Source: Nitrosospira briensis
GTDB taxonomy: Bacteria > Pseudomonadota > Gammaproteobacteria > Burkholderiales > Nitrosomonadaceae
Reading direction: 5' to 3'
Assembly: GCF_900115125.1 (NCBI RefSeq)
Contig: NZ_FOVJ01000001.1
Location: 901,852 to 965,851 of the forward strand
Length of the DNA stretch: 64,000 nt
The notes below the pieces were generated by a model. The model worked only from the letters and a program-made list of their open reading frames with translations, did no database searches and was not told the origin of the DNA. Position numbers and translations under genes: made by a program. Each line of letters starts with the position of its first letter. The first letter of the stretch is position 1. Positions 16,091-25,863 of this stretch are shown piece by piece.

Positions 16091-18004
16091 CTAGAAGAAA
16101 TAATTGAATGATAATATTCCCTCGTTATTCTGGTCGTAGCGGTTCAACTCCAGCCTTAGATCCAGATCTTGTGAAAACGCATAGCGAGTAATGAGATGAC
16201 TGGTGAAGAAACGCTTGCTTTCACCGAGGAGAAAAACCTGGTAGCTCCCTGCCAATTTAATTCTTAAGTTTTCTGTCGCGTCGAAGTACATTCCCACTTC
16301 AGCATCGCCACCTAATCGAAAATTTTGTTTCAGGTGATCGGAAAACTCCGCTTTTAGATCAGCAAAGGTATATAGCAGCAAGGGGGAGAAAAAATCCGGC
16401 CGATAGGAAATACCTCTCCCATACGTACCTTTGAAAGAATTGCAATAGTTGCAGTTTCGATCTCTAAGCGTGTCTATTGCCAATTCTGCTCGCCAGGAAG
16501 GTTTGGCAAACAGGGAATCGTAGGGATTGAGTGAAGTGATTGAGAGAAGCTTTGCCTGATCCAGTCGTACCCGTTCGGATTCCAGGTAATAGCGGAGTTT
16601 GAAGTCCATGAAAATAATTTCTGAATTTTTATCATATCCGACGTCCTTGGCCATCAGGTCGTGATATGCCGGGCGATAAGCAAACTCGAGGAAAGGCTCG
16701 CGCTCGTTATGGCCAATTCCGAATTGAAATCGGTCCGTCCCATGGCCTTGGTCTGGCCGACTGGAAAAACCGGTAATTTTAGTATCCTCATCACCAGCAA
16801 CTGGCAAGCGGCTTCTAGCCAATAAAACGGCGCGTGGAATTTTTACTTCATTGCTGCTCTTTTCTTGCATGCTCCAATACTGCAAATAGTCCATATAAGC
16901 ATTCAACAATAGAGCTTGCGATTGAGGGAGGAGGTTTTCAAAAATTGGGCTATCTGCTGTCACTTCCCCTTTAACCATGCTTTTTAATATCTGCTTCTCA
17001 TCATTGTCCATCCTGAGTCGCTTATCGTTCATTTGGCTAAGCACTGAAGGCCGATACACGGTCTGTTTTACCAGCCCCTCCTGAGCCATTGCAATTTTTA
17101 CCGTATCAGTAGGTATCACGCTGAAGAAAAAAGAATCTTTTAATCTTAGATCGGGATTGGCAATCTCTAGCAAGGAAAGCACGTGATATGAGCAATTTTC
17201 CTGGAAATAATAATAATCAAAGTAAGTACCGCCCAGTTCCCACAAATGCAGAAGCATCGTGTTCAACTGATCTTCGGTAAACTCAAGCTCATATTCCCAA
17301 AGATCCCGGCTTTCCCAGTTGTTATATTCCTGCACCTTCGTGTAATAGGGGAAAATCGCGAAGCGTCCTGGAAATGAACCTATTAAACCCTTCACTGCGT
17401 AGAGGAACCCATTCTCCGTATCGGGAACCGCCGCATAGTTGGCGCCATAGTTTATTAAATTATTTCCCTTGCCTGTTCTCCGGCTATCAATTCGCAGCAG
17501 GGTATGGCCAAACATAGAGGCAGGGTTGTTCATGAAGTAAGAGGCGAACACCAACGTTGCTCCGACTGGCGCTAAAGTTTGCATCCAGCGGTTGAGCCGA
17601 TCACATTCTTGTATTTCGAGGCGATTGCGATCGAAGGCCAGTTCGTGATTCAACCACTTGAATCGCGCCGCAAAGTTGCATTGAGGGTGCTCTTTGCCTT
17701 CGGCAACAGCGGATAAGGGCATGAAAAAGCTGGCAAGGGTCGCTTCCAGCTCTGACTCTGGATCAGTCTTTCCCTGCGGAGAATTGAAAAAATCCATTCC
17801 GTCCGCTTCACTCGTAAAACCGAATAATTCTTTTTTGTACTTGAGAAGTAGATGCCATATCCGGGCATCGGCCAACTTTTTTTGTCGGGCTTGAAGCTGT
17901 AGCTCGCCTAGATAATCGGCGGTGCGGGGGCCTTGGGAATGAGCAGTTGCAGGTGAGAAATAAAGGGAGAGAAGTAGCGCGGCGAGAGCGCAAGCATACG
18001 GCAC
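16091..18004 (-). CDS. DUF4105 domain envelope protein
   Basis: 637 residues from a GTG start at 18004. A signal peptide (ACALAALLLSLYFSPATA) is followed by the DUF4105 domain (Lnb N-terminal type) at about 110-320, with NNPASMFGHTLLRID and YYYFQENCSYHVLSLLE. The last 200 residues alternate in the manner of outer-membrane beta strands and end in Phe, as barrels do. It is probably anchored in or attached to the outer membrane. The gene lies 68 bases downstream of a DUF3015 gene on the same strand. I believe the two families often pair, and both are functionally uncharacterised. A perfect hairpin separates the genes. Confidence 0.85.
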   Translation of the reverse strand: MPYACALAALLLSLYFSPATAHSQGPRTADYLGELQLQARQKKLADARIWHLLLKYKKELFGFTSEADGMDFFNSPQGKTDPESELEATLASFFMPLSAVAEGKEHPQCNFAARFKWLNHELAFDRNRLEIQECDRLNRWMQTLAPVGATLVFASYFMNNPASMFGHTLLRIDSRRTGKGNNLINYGANYAAVPDTENGFLYAVKGLIGSFPGRFAIFPYYTKVQEYNNWESRDLWEYELEFTEDQLNTMLLHLWELGGTYFDYYYFQENCSYHVLSLLEIANPDLRLKDSFFFSVIPTDTVKIAMAQEGLVKQTVYRPSVLSQMNDKRLRMDNDEKQILKSMVKGEVTADSPIFENLLPQSQALLLNAYMDYLQYWSMQEKSSNEVKIPRAVLLARSRLPVAGDEDTKITGFSSRPDQGHGTDRFQFGIGHNEREPFLEFAYRPAYHDLMAKDVGYDKNSEIIFMDFKLRYYLESERVRLDQAKLLSITSLNPYDSLFAKPSWRAELAIDTLRDRNCNYCNSFKGTYGRGISYRPDFFSPLLLYTFADLKAEFSDHLKQNFRLGGDAEVGMYFDATENLRIKLAGSYQVFLLGESKRFFTSHLITRYAFSQDLDLRLELNRYDQNNEGILSFNYFF

Positions 18005-18035
18005 GAGTGAACGATAGGGGGAGCTAACGGTATTA

Positions 18036-18066
18036 AAGCGGATATAGGTAAAACCTATATCCGCTT
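18036..18066 (-). terminator. Perfect 14-bp hairpin between DUF3015 and DUF4105 genes
   Basis: Arms AAGCGGATATAGGT (18036-18049) and ACCTATATCCGCTT (18053-18066) with a 3-base loop. On the plus strand it is followed by ATTTTTTTAA. On the coding (minus) strand the T-run is weak (TTTAAT). It may partly terminate the DUF3015 transcript or stabilise its 3' end, lowering DUF4105 expression. Confidence 0.65.
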
Positions 18067-18072
18067 ATTTTT

Positions 18073-18576
18073 TTAATTCAATGCAGACACTTTGATGTCA
18101 CACGATTTAGCAAGGGTAGGATGACTGGTTAATTGACTTTCGAGCTTGCTCAGTAACTCTGCAGAGGTTGTTTGATCGCTCGCCACTAAATTGTCAAACT
18201 TCGACTGCACCATCGATCCGAATTCTTGATGGGTGGCTGCGGGACATTGATACATGCTCGCCAAGGTATAAAGATTTTCACCTTTTCCTTGCGCCATTTC
18301 TTTAACCAGGCTGGTGTAATTCTCTTTTGCAAATACTTCACGCTCCTTGCTCGTCTTCAACAGACCATGATCACCACAATTTGAGGTTCCGGAAGTGATC
18401 CCGAAAGTTTGATTGCCGGAAGTTCCATTAGTAGTTGCAGCGAATATCTGTGAGGCCCCGGGTTTTGATCCCATGACCTCTGAACCTAGCCCACAACCCG
18501 CCGCACCATACCCAGCAGCAAAAACAGAAGCTGGAAGCAGTAAAAAAGAAGCTGCTGCAATCAGACGATATCCCAT
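18073..18576 (-). CDS. DUF3015 family exported protein
   Basis: 167 residues from the ATG at 18576, which has GGAGGG six bases upstream; an ATG four codons earlier precedes that site and is rejected. A signal peptide ends at VFAA. The mature start YGAAGCGLGSEVMG and the CGLGS...C pattern are typical of DUF3015. Four Cys in the mature part suggest disulphides in the periplasm. Function unknown. It is followed on the same strand by the DUF4105 gene. Confidence 0.85.
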   Translation of the reverse strand: MGYRLIAAASFLLLPASVFAAGYGAAGCGLGSEVMGSKPGASQIFAATTNGTSGNQTFGITSGTSNCGDHGLLKTSKEREVFAKENYTSLVKEMAQGKGENLYTLASMYQCPAATHQEFGSMVQSKFDNLVASDQTTSAELLSKLESQLTSHPTLAKSCDIKVSALN

Positions 18577-18603
18577 GTTGCCCTCCATAGAAGTTGCTAA
18601 AAT

Positions 18604-19085
18604 TTAATTGAACAAGCTCGAATATTGAGAGTTGTTTTTTTTAAGCATCAAAGTCAAACACATTAAAGAGGCCCCAGGAAAAACAAATAACTTCGTTCCG
18701 AGAGCGAAGTAAATGTACTTAACGTCCCTTAAGTTGTCAATGGAATATTTATGATGTTTTAATGACCTACGGCCTCTTCTATCAGGATATTCCGGTTTTT
18801 GCTTTTGACGAACAATGTGCAAATTGAGCAACTGCGCTTTATCCGTCGAATTTTGGCGGAATGGACCTCCATAAGTCTCACAAAAGTAGTCTCAAGGCAC
18901 CCGCAGGAACAGGGGGGAACTCCTGCCTGGAGTCTCTCGGGATGTGCCCGGAGGTTCCTCGGTACGCGCTCGCTCGCGCCGCAGCGCGCAAACTCATGCA
19001 TCATCATGCCCTGAATCAAGAGGTTGCTGTCCACCTGCCCAATACGATAGTCATCGTAGCTGTCAAGCACTTTCTCCTGATGCAC
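18604..19085. other. Relic region next to an IS6 fragment
   Basis: Two overlapping minus-strand frames (18604-18831 and 18759-19097) read as charged protein but show no family, and the second is fused into the IS fragment. The upstream region of the DUF3015 gene lies here. It is likely degraded DNA at an insertion boundary. Confidence 0.4.
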
Positions 19086-19310
19086 CGTAGGTTTCATCCA
19101 CCCGCCAACTGTAGCCCATGGAAGGTTTCCAATACCACCTCAGGCGCCTTTCCATTTCCGGCGCGTAATGCTGAACCCAACGGTAGAGCGTCGTATGACC
19201 TACATCAAGACCACGTTCCAGCATCATTTCCTCCAGATCACGATAGCTGATCCCGTATTTGCAATACCACCTGACACAACCCAAAATCAACTCCCCACGG
19301 AAATGACGCC
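19086..19310 (-). mobile_element. IS6-family transposase remnant, N-terminal part
   Basis: On the minus strand the text reads WRHFRGELILGCVRWYCKYG, YRDLEEMMLERGLDVGHTT and WRVDETY. This is the N-terminus of an IS6/IS26-type transposase up to the first catalytic Asp (the D of VDETY). The match then breaks at 19086. No terminal inverted repeat is seen on the right. The inner 98 bases (19086-19183) recur at 25735-25832 with two differences, in the same orientation. Confidence 0.88.
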
Positions 19311-19427
19311 ACTATTCCCTTACAAGCTGTTCACATAAAAGTCACAAAATCAATGTGATAATCTTTTCTGGGCGTCAGGATACACTTTTTATCCTGCTAT
19401 ACCAATCATGACAAATCACTAAACAAG

Positions 19428-19469
19428 CGCCAGCTAAAGCTGGCGGGCTAGAGACAATGACTAAAGTCA
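19428..19469 (+). repeat. Pair of REP-like hairpins
   Basis: CGCCAGCT-AA-AGCTGGCG (19428-19445) is followed after 12 bases by TGACT-AA-AGTCA (19458-19469). Both stems have the same CTAAAG centre. The layout resembles the subterminal hairpins of IS200/IS605 elements or REP sequences. It lies about 70 bases upstream of the efflux operon. Confidence 0.6.
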
Positions 19470-19541
19470 AGGCGCGGTATTCAGATCGACCCACGACAAA
19501 TCCAGGCCGCTGTTTAACCTGTTTCAACCAACCTAAACGGC

Positions 19542-20633
19542 ATGAAAATGGTCACTAAATTATCCGTCGTTCTAGGCTTAATCGCCACTCTGGTATTGAG
19601 TGGATGCCAAAAAACCGAGACACATGAAGAAATGCCAAAATATGCGGCAACCACACCATTCCGTGAGGACACTTCCATCCTGGAACCCTATGTCTGTCAG
19701 ATTCGTGCCATCAGACATATTGAAGTCCGCTCTTTGGAAAAGGGCTACTTAACCCATATTTTTGTAGACGAAGGGCAATGGGTAAAAAAGGGACAGCCCA
19801 TGTTCAAAATCATGCCCAACGTCTATGAGGCAGAACTTCTAACTGCGGAAGCCGAAGCGCAAAATATGAACATCGAATACCTCAATACCAAGGCCTTGGC
19901 TGAGAAAAATATCGTATCAGCCAATGAATTGGCTTTGGCTAAAGCAAAATTAGATAAGGCCAGCGCGCAGGTGAACTTGGCGAAAACCCACTTGGGGTTC
20001 ACCGATATCAGAGCACCTTTTGATGGGATTACGGATCATTTGGCTGTCAGGATCGGCAGCCTTCTTGATGAAGATGATCTGTTGACGGAGCTGTCTGATA
20101 TCGCCCAGTTGTGGGTCTATTTCAACGTCCCGGAAGCTAAATATTTGGATTTTGTAAGGCGCGAAAAAGGCAAGACCAATGAAACAGTGCAGTTAAGGAT
20201 GGCAAATGGCGAAATTTACAATCATACGGGGGTCATTGAGACAATTGTAGGTGATTTCTATAATACCTCCGGCAATATTCAGTTTCGTGCCTTGTTCGAG
20301 AACCCGGACAGAGTTCTCCGGCATGGTCAGACAGGAACAATCCTAATGACCGTACCTTACCCAAACGCCATGCTCATCCCTCAAAAAGCGACGTTCGAAA
20401 TCATGGATAAAATCTATGTCTACGTCGTCAACAAAGAAGAAAAAGTGGAGCAAAGGCTTATCCATATAGAGGCCGAACTGCCCCACATGTTTATTGTTAA
20501 AACTGGCCTGAATGACGGCGACAGGATTTTGCTCGAGGGTATACGCAAAGTTAGTCCTGGAGAGAAGGTGATGATCGATTTAAAGCCACCCCAAGAGGTT
20601 CGCTCAGAGTTGATGAAATTGTATACCGAGTAA
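19542..20633 (+). CDS. RND efflux periplasmic adaptor (membrane fusion protein)
   Basis: 363 residues. A signal peptide with lipobox ends LVLSGC, so it is a lipoprotein tethered to the inner membrane. It has the AcrA/HlyD layout: lipoyl halves (EVRSLEKGYLTHIFVDEGQWVKKG and the later FTDIRAPFDGI), an Ala/Glu/Lys-rich coiled-coil hairpin between them, and a beta-barrel domain. It should couple the inner-membrane pump encoded next to the outer-membrane channel. It is the first gene of a three-gene operon, 21 bases before the pump. The codons look more AT-rich than in neighbours. Confidence 0.93.
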   Translation: MKMVTKLSVVLGLIATLVLSGCQKTETHEEMPKYAATTPFREDTSILEPYVCQIRAIRHIEVRSLEKGYLTHIFVDEGQWVKKGQPMFKIMPNVYEAELLTAEAEAQNMNIEYLNTKALAEKNIVSANELALAKAKLDKASAQVNLAKTHLGFTDIRAPFDGITDHLAVRIGSLLDEDDLLTELSDIAQLWVYFNVPEAKYLDFVRREKGKTNETVQLRMANGEIYNHTGVIETIVGDFYNTSGNIQFRALFENPDRVLRHGQTGTILMTVPYPNAMLIPQKATFEIMDKIYVYVVNKEEKVEQRLIHIEAELPHMFIVKTGLNDGDRILLEGIRKVSPGEKVMIDLKPPQEVRSELMKLYTE

Positions 20634-20654
20634 CCTTTTAGTCAGGATTAAGCC

Positions 20655-23600
20655 ATGTTTGGTATTTTTCTCAAAAGACCTGTGCTGGCGATCGTGTTGT
20701 CGCTGTTGTTCATATTCATGGGCTTGTTAGCAATGAAATCATTGCCCGTTTCCCAGTTTCCGGATATTGCACCGCCCCGGGTCACGGTTTCAGTATCATT
20801 TCCCGGTGCCAGCGCCGAGGTACTGGTGAAATCGTCCCTGATCCTCTTGGAACGCGCTATCAATGGCGTGCCTGGTATGAGATACATCACCTCGGATGCA
20901 ACCAGCGCCGGCGAAGCGACCATTCAAGTATATTTCAATTTAGGCGTCGATCCTAATATCGCGATGGTTAACGTGAAGACGCGCGTGGATCAGATGATGA
21001 GCAGGCTACCCGTACTGGTGCAGTTGGAAGGCGTGATTGTAAACTTCGTCCAGCCCAGCATGCTCATGTATGTCAACCTCTTCAGCAAAGACAAAGACGC
21101 CGATCAGAAGCTTTTATTTAATTATGCCTATGTCAATGTTATTCCGGAGATTCAACGCATTACTGGAATTGCCCAAGCAACCATATTGGGTTCCCGCCAA
21201 TATGCCATGCGGATTTGGATGAATCCGGAACGGATGAGAGCCTATAGCGTCTCGTCAGAAGAGGTGATGAAGGCACTGGCGACTCAAAGCATTATCGGAC
21301 GACCTGGTCGGCTGGGTCAAAGCACAGGCATGCTCGCCCAGTCCAAAGAGTATGTGCTGGTTTATAAAGGACGCTTTAACAAGCCGGAAGAATATGAGGA
21401 CATTATTCTCCGGGCTGCTCCAACAGGCGAGATTCTGCGCCTTAAAGACGTTGCCAAGGTCACTCTGGACAGCGAATTTTATAATATTTTCTCTGATAAG
21501 GACGGATTCCCTTCCGCGTCCATCATACTGAAGCAAAACTACGGCACTAATGCCCAAGTAGTCATAGAGAATGTAAAGAAAAAACTGGAAGAATTGAAAA
21601 AATCCTTCCCGGAGGGCATGGACTACGAAATCAATTACGATGTGTCGCGTTTCGTTGAGGCGTCCATCGAACAAGTGCTGCACACATTGGTGGAAGCCTT
21701 CATTCTGGTCTCCTTGGTGGTTTTCATTTTCCTTGGCGACTGGCGTTCTACCCTGATTCCCGTCCTCGCGGTACCGGTTTCGCTGGTCGGAGCATTTGCC
21801 GTCATGTCTGCGTTCGGGCTTTCCATCAACCTCATCACCTTGTTTGCCTTAGTGTTGGCTATTGGTATTGTTGTCGATGATGCCATTGTGGTAGTGGAGG
21901 CAGTGCATGCAAAAATGGCAGCCGAGCATTGCAGCCCTTATGAAGCCTCGCGAAAAGTGTTGCAGGAAATCGGTGGCGCCATTATAGCGATTACGCTGGT
22001 CATGGTATCAGTGTTCGTCCCTCTTGCGTTTATGCCAGGACCGGTCGGGGTATTTTATCGACAGTTCGCTATCACTATGGCGTCGTCGATCACTATTTCA
22101 GCAATTGTGGCTTTATCGCTCACCCCGGTACTGTGTGCCATGATTCTTAAAAACACTCACGGCCAGCGGAAACGGAAAAACCCGATAAATTTTTTCATCG
22201 ATGGCTTTAACTCTTTTTTCGAAAAGGTCACCGGCCGCTACATCAAATTGCTGAATGTCACGGTCACCCGGCGCATTGTCACGCTTTTGGTATTGGCCGG
22301 GTTTGGCTTCGGCATTTTCGTGGTCGATAAAACCTTGCCTTCCGGCTTTATTCCCGGAGAAGATCAAGGCATGATTTATGCGATTATCCAGACACCGCCC
22401 GGGTCAACCATCGAAGTGACCAACAAAGTGGCACGTCAACTGGAAATGCTGGCCGCAGAAATCGAAGGCGTACAATCGATTTCTTCCTTAGCCGGCTACG
22501 AAGTACTCACCGAAGGCCGTGGATCAAATGCAGGGACTGTTGTTATCAACCTGAAAGATTGGTCGGAACGTAAACATTCGGTAAATCAAGTTATCCACGA
22601 GTTGGAGGAAAAAGCCCATGACCTGGGTGCAATCATCGAGTTTTTTCAACCGCCGGCAGTGCCGGGATACGGTGCGGCATCGGGTCTGGCGTTTCGCTTG
22701 GTGGATAAGACGTTAGACACGGATTACTTCGAATTCGATGAACTTAATAAAAAGTTCATGGATGCGATGCGTGAACGTAAGGAATTGACCGGCTTGTTCA
22801 CTTTTTATGCGGCCAATTATCCGCAATACGAACTGGTCATCGACAATAGGCTGGCCATGCAAAAGGGGGTTACCATCGAAGATGCAATGAATCACCTGGA
22901 CATCATGATCGGCAGTACTTATGAACAGGGCTTTATTCGCTTCAATAACTTTTTTAAGGTCTACACCCAGGCCGCGCCGGAATTCAGGCGAGCCCCTGAA
23001 GATGTGTTGAAATATTTTGTGAAAAATGATAAAGGCGAAATGGTGCCGTACTCTTCCTTCATGACTATGGTGAAAAAGCAGGGGCCCAACGAGCTGACGC
23101 GTTATAACCTCTATAACACTGCGGCGATCCGGGCCGAGCCCGCACCCGGTTATACCACTGGCGCAGCTATCAAGGCAATCGAAGAGGTTGCGGAAGCCAC
23201 TTTGCCGCGAGGTTTTGAAGTTGCCTGGGAAGGCTTGACATTCGACGAAGCCCTCCGGGGCAATGAAGCACTGCTGATCTTCGCCGTCGTTATCCTGTTT
23301 GTCTATCTGGTGCTAGCCGCACAATACGAAAGCTTTGCCTTACCCTTGGTCGTGTTATTTTCGCTACCCCCTGGTATTTTCGGTGCCTTTTTATTGTTAA
23401 AAGGATTAGGGCTTGCCAATGATGTCTATTCCCAACTGGGAATGGTGATGTTAATTGGCTTGCTCGGCAAAAACGCGGTATTGATTGTCGAGTTTGCAAG
23501 CCAGAGGCAAGTCGAAGGCATGACGGTCAGAGAAGCGGCTATTGCGGGCGCAAAAGAGCGTTTTCGGCCGATTTTGATGACTTCATTTGCCTTTATAGCC

Positions 23601-23831
23601 GGGTTGATCCCCCTGGCGATGGCTACGGGAGCTGGAGCGGTCGGCAACAGGACGATTGGTACCTCAGCACTGGGTGGGATGCTTACCGGTACCGTGTTTG
23701 GCGTCATCGTTATTCCAGGACTTTATTATATTTTTGCGAAAATGGCAGAGGGTAAAAAATTAATTCAAGGTGAAGACCTTGATCCTCTAGCCGAAATTTA
23801 TCACTACGGCCCGGATGACAATGAAAAATAA
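20655..23831 (+). CDS. RND multidrug efflux pump (HAE1/AcrB type)
   Basis: 1058 residues, standard for HAE1 pumps: twelve membrane segments with two large periplasmic loops. The N-terminus FLKRPVLAIVLSLLFIFMG and the VARFPDIAPP-like SQFPDIAPPRVTVSVSFPGA are typical. The proton-relay Asp pair is present in TM4 (IGIVVDDAIVVVEA). It exports hydrophobic or amphiphilic compounds, driven by the proton gradient. Substrates cannot be told from sequence. It overlaps the outer-membrane channel gene by 17 bases. Confidence 0.96.
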   Translation: MFGIFLKRPVLAIVLSLLFIFMGLLAMKSLPVSQFPDIAPPRVTVSVSFPGASAEVLVKSSLILLERAINGVPGMRYITSDATSAGEATIQVYFNLGVDPNIAMVNVKTRVDQMMSRLPVLVQLEGVIVNFVQPSMLMYVNLFSKDKDADQKLLFNYAYVNVIPEIQRITGIAQATILGSRQYAMRIWMNPERMRAYSVSSEEVMKALATQSIIGRPGRLGQSTGMLAQSKEYVLVYKGRFNKPEEYEDIILRAAPTGEILRLKDVAKVTLDSEFYNIFSDKDGFPSASIILKQNYGTNAQVVIENVKKKLEELKKSFPEGMDYEINYDVSRFVEASIEQVLHTLVEAFILVSLVVFIFLGDWRSTLIPVLAVPVSLVGAFAVMSAFGLSINLITLFALVLAIGIVVDDAIVVVEAVHAKMAAEHCSPYEASRKVLQEIGGAIIAITLVMVSVFVPLAFMPGPVGVFYRQFAITMASSITISAIVALSLTPVLCAMILKNTHGQRKRKNPINFFIDGFNSFFEKVTGRYIKLLNVTVTRRIVTLLVLAGFGFGIFVVDKTLPSGFIPGEDQGMIYAIIQTPPGSTIEVTNKVARQLEMLAAEIEGVQSISSLAGYEVLTEGRGSNAGTVVINLKDWSERKHSVNQVIHELEEKAHDLGAIIEFFQPPAVPGYGAASGLAFRLVDKTLDTDYFEFDELNKKFMDAMRERKELTGLFTFYAANYPQYELVIDNRLAMQKGVTIEDAMNHLDIMIGSTYEQGFIRFNNFFKVYTQAAPEFRRAPEDVLKYFVKNDKGEMVPYSSFMTMVKKQGPNELTRYNLYNTAAIRAEPAPGYTTGAAIKAIEEVAEATLPRGFEVAWEGLTFDEALRGNEALLIFAVVILFVYLVLAAQYESFALPLVVLFSLPPGIFGAFLLLKGLGLANDVYSQLGMVMLIGLLGKNAVLIVEFASQRQVEGMTVREAAIAGAKERFRPILMTSFAFIAGLIPLAMATGAGAVGNRTIGTSALGGMLTGTVFGVIVIPGLYYIFAKMAEGKKLIQGEDLDPLAEIYHYGPDDNEK

Positions 23832-25386
23832 AACATTTCGGCTTATGGTTTTAGTCGTGTCAGGGCTGATGTTGCAGGGCTGTATTCCTAAAGTAGCAAT
23901 CAAAAAAGCAGATGCCCCTCTTCCTGCTGCTTTTGAACCGGGCGTTTTGGAAACGACCAATACGGCGACTGTCATGCGGAAGGATTTTTTCGATGACCCT
24001 GCCTTATTAGATTTGCTAGACATAGCTGTGGCCAATAATAAAGAAATTAATATCATGCTGCAGCGCATCACCATTGCACAAAATGAAATCCAAAGGCGTA
24101 GAGGCGAATATTTGCCATTTGTAGGTATTCGTGCTGGCGCAGGCGGAGACAAAGTCGGCGAGTTTACGCGCAAGGGCGCTCTTGAAGAGCATCTGCCATT
24201 AGCCGGCCATGCCTTTCCTACGTTTCTTGGCGATTTTCGATTTGAGCTATTTTCAACTTGGGAGGTAGATATATGGAAAAGATTGAGGAATGCGAGACAA
24301 GTGGCTGTGCTGGAGTACATGGCATCGAAAGAAGGTCAAAATTTTTTAGTGACCAACCTGGTAGCTGACGTTGCTCATTCGTACTATGAACTGCTTGCCC
24401 TGGACAACCACCTTGAGAATTTAGAGCAAAATATCAGGATTCAGGAAAATGCGTTGGAGATGGTTAAACAACTTCTGCTGTATGCAAGAACAACTGCACT
24501 TGCGGTCAGACGTTATGAAGCAGAAGTGGCAAAAAACAAGAGCAACATATACAAAATTAAACAGGATATTACGGTTGTTGAAAACCGGATCAACTTCCTG
24601 TTAGGGAGAACGCCGCAGCCTATCCAGCGTGCTTCCAGTGGTTTTATGGAGCAAAACCCCAAAGTACTCATGACAGGTATTCCGTCGCAATTGCTACAAA
24701 ACAGGCCTGATATCAAGCAAGCGGAGCTTGAGCTATCGGCAGCGGAATTAAACATAAAGGTGGCCAGGGCAAATTTCTTTCCCTCCTTTAGCATAAACGC
24801 CGCGGTAGGGTTTGAAGCTTTCGCGGTTAAGTACCTGTTCAATTCCCCACAATCATTGGCGGCCGCTGTTGCCGGAGAGCTAGTAGCTCCACTGGTCAAT
24901 AGGTACGCTATCAGAGCCGAATATAAAAACGCCAGTGCCAGGCAAATTCAGGCAGCTTATGAGTATGAGCAAAGTATTATCAATGCTTATGTGGAAGTAG
25001 CGAATCAAATTTCAAACATCGATAAGCTCAAAAAAAACTATGAGCTCAAGACAAGCCAGGTGGAAGCGCTCGTCCAATCAATCGATGTCGCTAACCAGCT
25101 ATTCAAATCTGCTCGTACGGACTACCTGGATGTGCTATTGACACAAAGGGATACCCTGGATGCCAAACAAGATCTAATTGAAACGCAACAAAAGAAATTT
25201 GACGCAATGGTGGATCTTTATAGATCACTTGGTGGCGGTTGGCAGGATGAACCGATGACCGATGCGCAAAAATCTTATCTAAGTGCGTTAAGTGAAGAGG
25301 CTGGCGAAAAAATGGATGAAAATCTATCCAAAACGGAGGCGGCAAAGAAAATCGATGAGCTCAGCGTAAAACTGGTAGAGGATTGA
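23815..25386 (+). CDS. Outer-membrane efflux lipoprotein (TolC/NodT family)
   Basis: 523 residues. The lipobox LMLQGC near residue 22 marks an outer-membrane lipoprotein of the OprM/NodT type. Two long coiled-coil repeats (outer membrane efflux protein domains) are seen at about 60-270 and 285-465, with ELLALDNHLENLEQNI and IPSQLLQNRPDIKQAELEL as typical signatures. It forms the exit duct for the adjoining RND pump. The start overlaps the pump gene. It ends eight bases before an IS6 terminal repeat. Confidence 0.93.
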   Translation: MTMKNKTFRLMVLVVSGLMLQGCIPKVAIKKADAPLPAAFEPGVLETTNTATVMRKDFFDDPALLDLLDIAVANNKEINIMLQRITIAQNEIQRRRGEYLPFVGIRAGAGGDKVGEFTRKGALEEHLPLAGHAFPTFLGDFRFELFSTWEVDIWKRLRNARQVAVLEYMASKEGQNFLVTNLVADVAHSYYELLALDNHLENLEQNIRIQENALEMVKQLLLYARTTALAVRRYEAEVAKNKSNIYKIKQDITVVENRINFLLGRTPQPIQRASSGFMEQNPKVLMTGIPSQLLQNRPDIKQAELELSAAELNIKVARANFFPSFSINAAVGFEAFAVKYLFNSPQSLAAAVAGELVAPLVNRYAIRAEYKNASARQIQAAYEYEQSIINAYVEVANQISNIDKLKKNYELKTSQVEALVQSIDVANQLFKSARTDYLDVLLTQRDTLDAKQDLIETQQKKFDAMVDLYRSLGGGWQDEPMTDAQKSYLSALSEEAGEKMDENLSKTEAAKKIDELSVKLVED

Positions 25387-25393
25387 AGGAAAA

Positions 25394-25832
25394 GGCTTTG
25401 TTGCAAAAAAAGGACAAACCAGAGAACGATGCGTGTGATCTGATTGATTATGTCCTGTAGATAAGGAATTGCCTTTCAATGAGCCAGATTTCTCCTGTGA
25501 GGCCTTGGCCCCATTTCCAAATGTCCATCTGTCCTTTCTTGAACATCAGCATGAGCTCGAAACCTTTGATGGTGGCGTAGGCTGTTTTCATCGATTTAAA
25601 GCCCCGTACCGGGTTTAACAAGCGTTTGAGCTTGCCATGATCAGCTTGCGAGTAGTGGAGAGATAGAAATCAATCGCATGGCCTTTTTTATCGAGTGTCC
25701 CGGTAGAGATACGTCCACACCCCTCTTATTTTCACGTAGGTTTCATCCACCCGCCAACTGTAGCCCATGGAAGGTTTCCAATACCGCCTCAGGCGCCTTT
25801 CCATTTCCGGCGCGTAATGCTGAACCTAACGG
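25394..25832 (-). mobile_element. IS6-family element remnant with terminal repeat and C-terminal transposase part
   Basis: GGCTTTGTTGCAAA at 25394-25407 is the terminal inverted repeat of IS6/IS26-type elements. On the minus strand the transposase end reads KRLLNPVRGFKSMKTAYATI, then LMLMFKKGQMDIWKWGQ. A second block has VDETYVKIRGVWTYLYR, with stops and a deletion between the blocks. Positions 25735-25832 match 19086-19183 in direct orientation (two mismatches over 98 bases). The other end is missing. Confidence 0.88.
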
Positions 25833-25863
25833 CCGTGGGGTCTGCAGTCAGACTTAAGGTACA

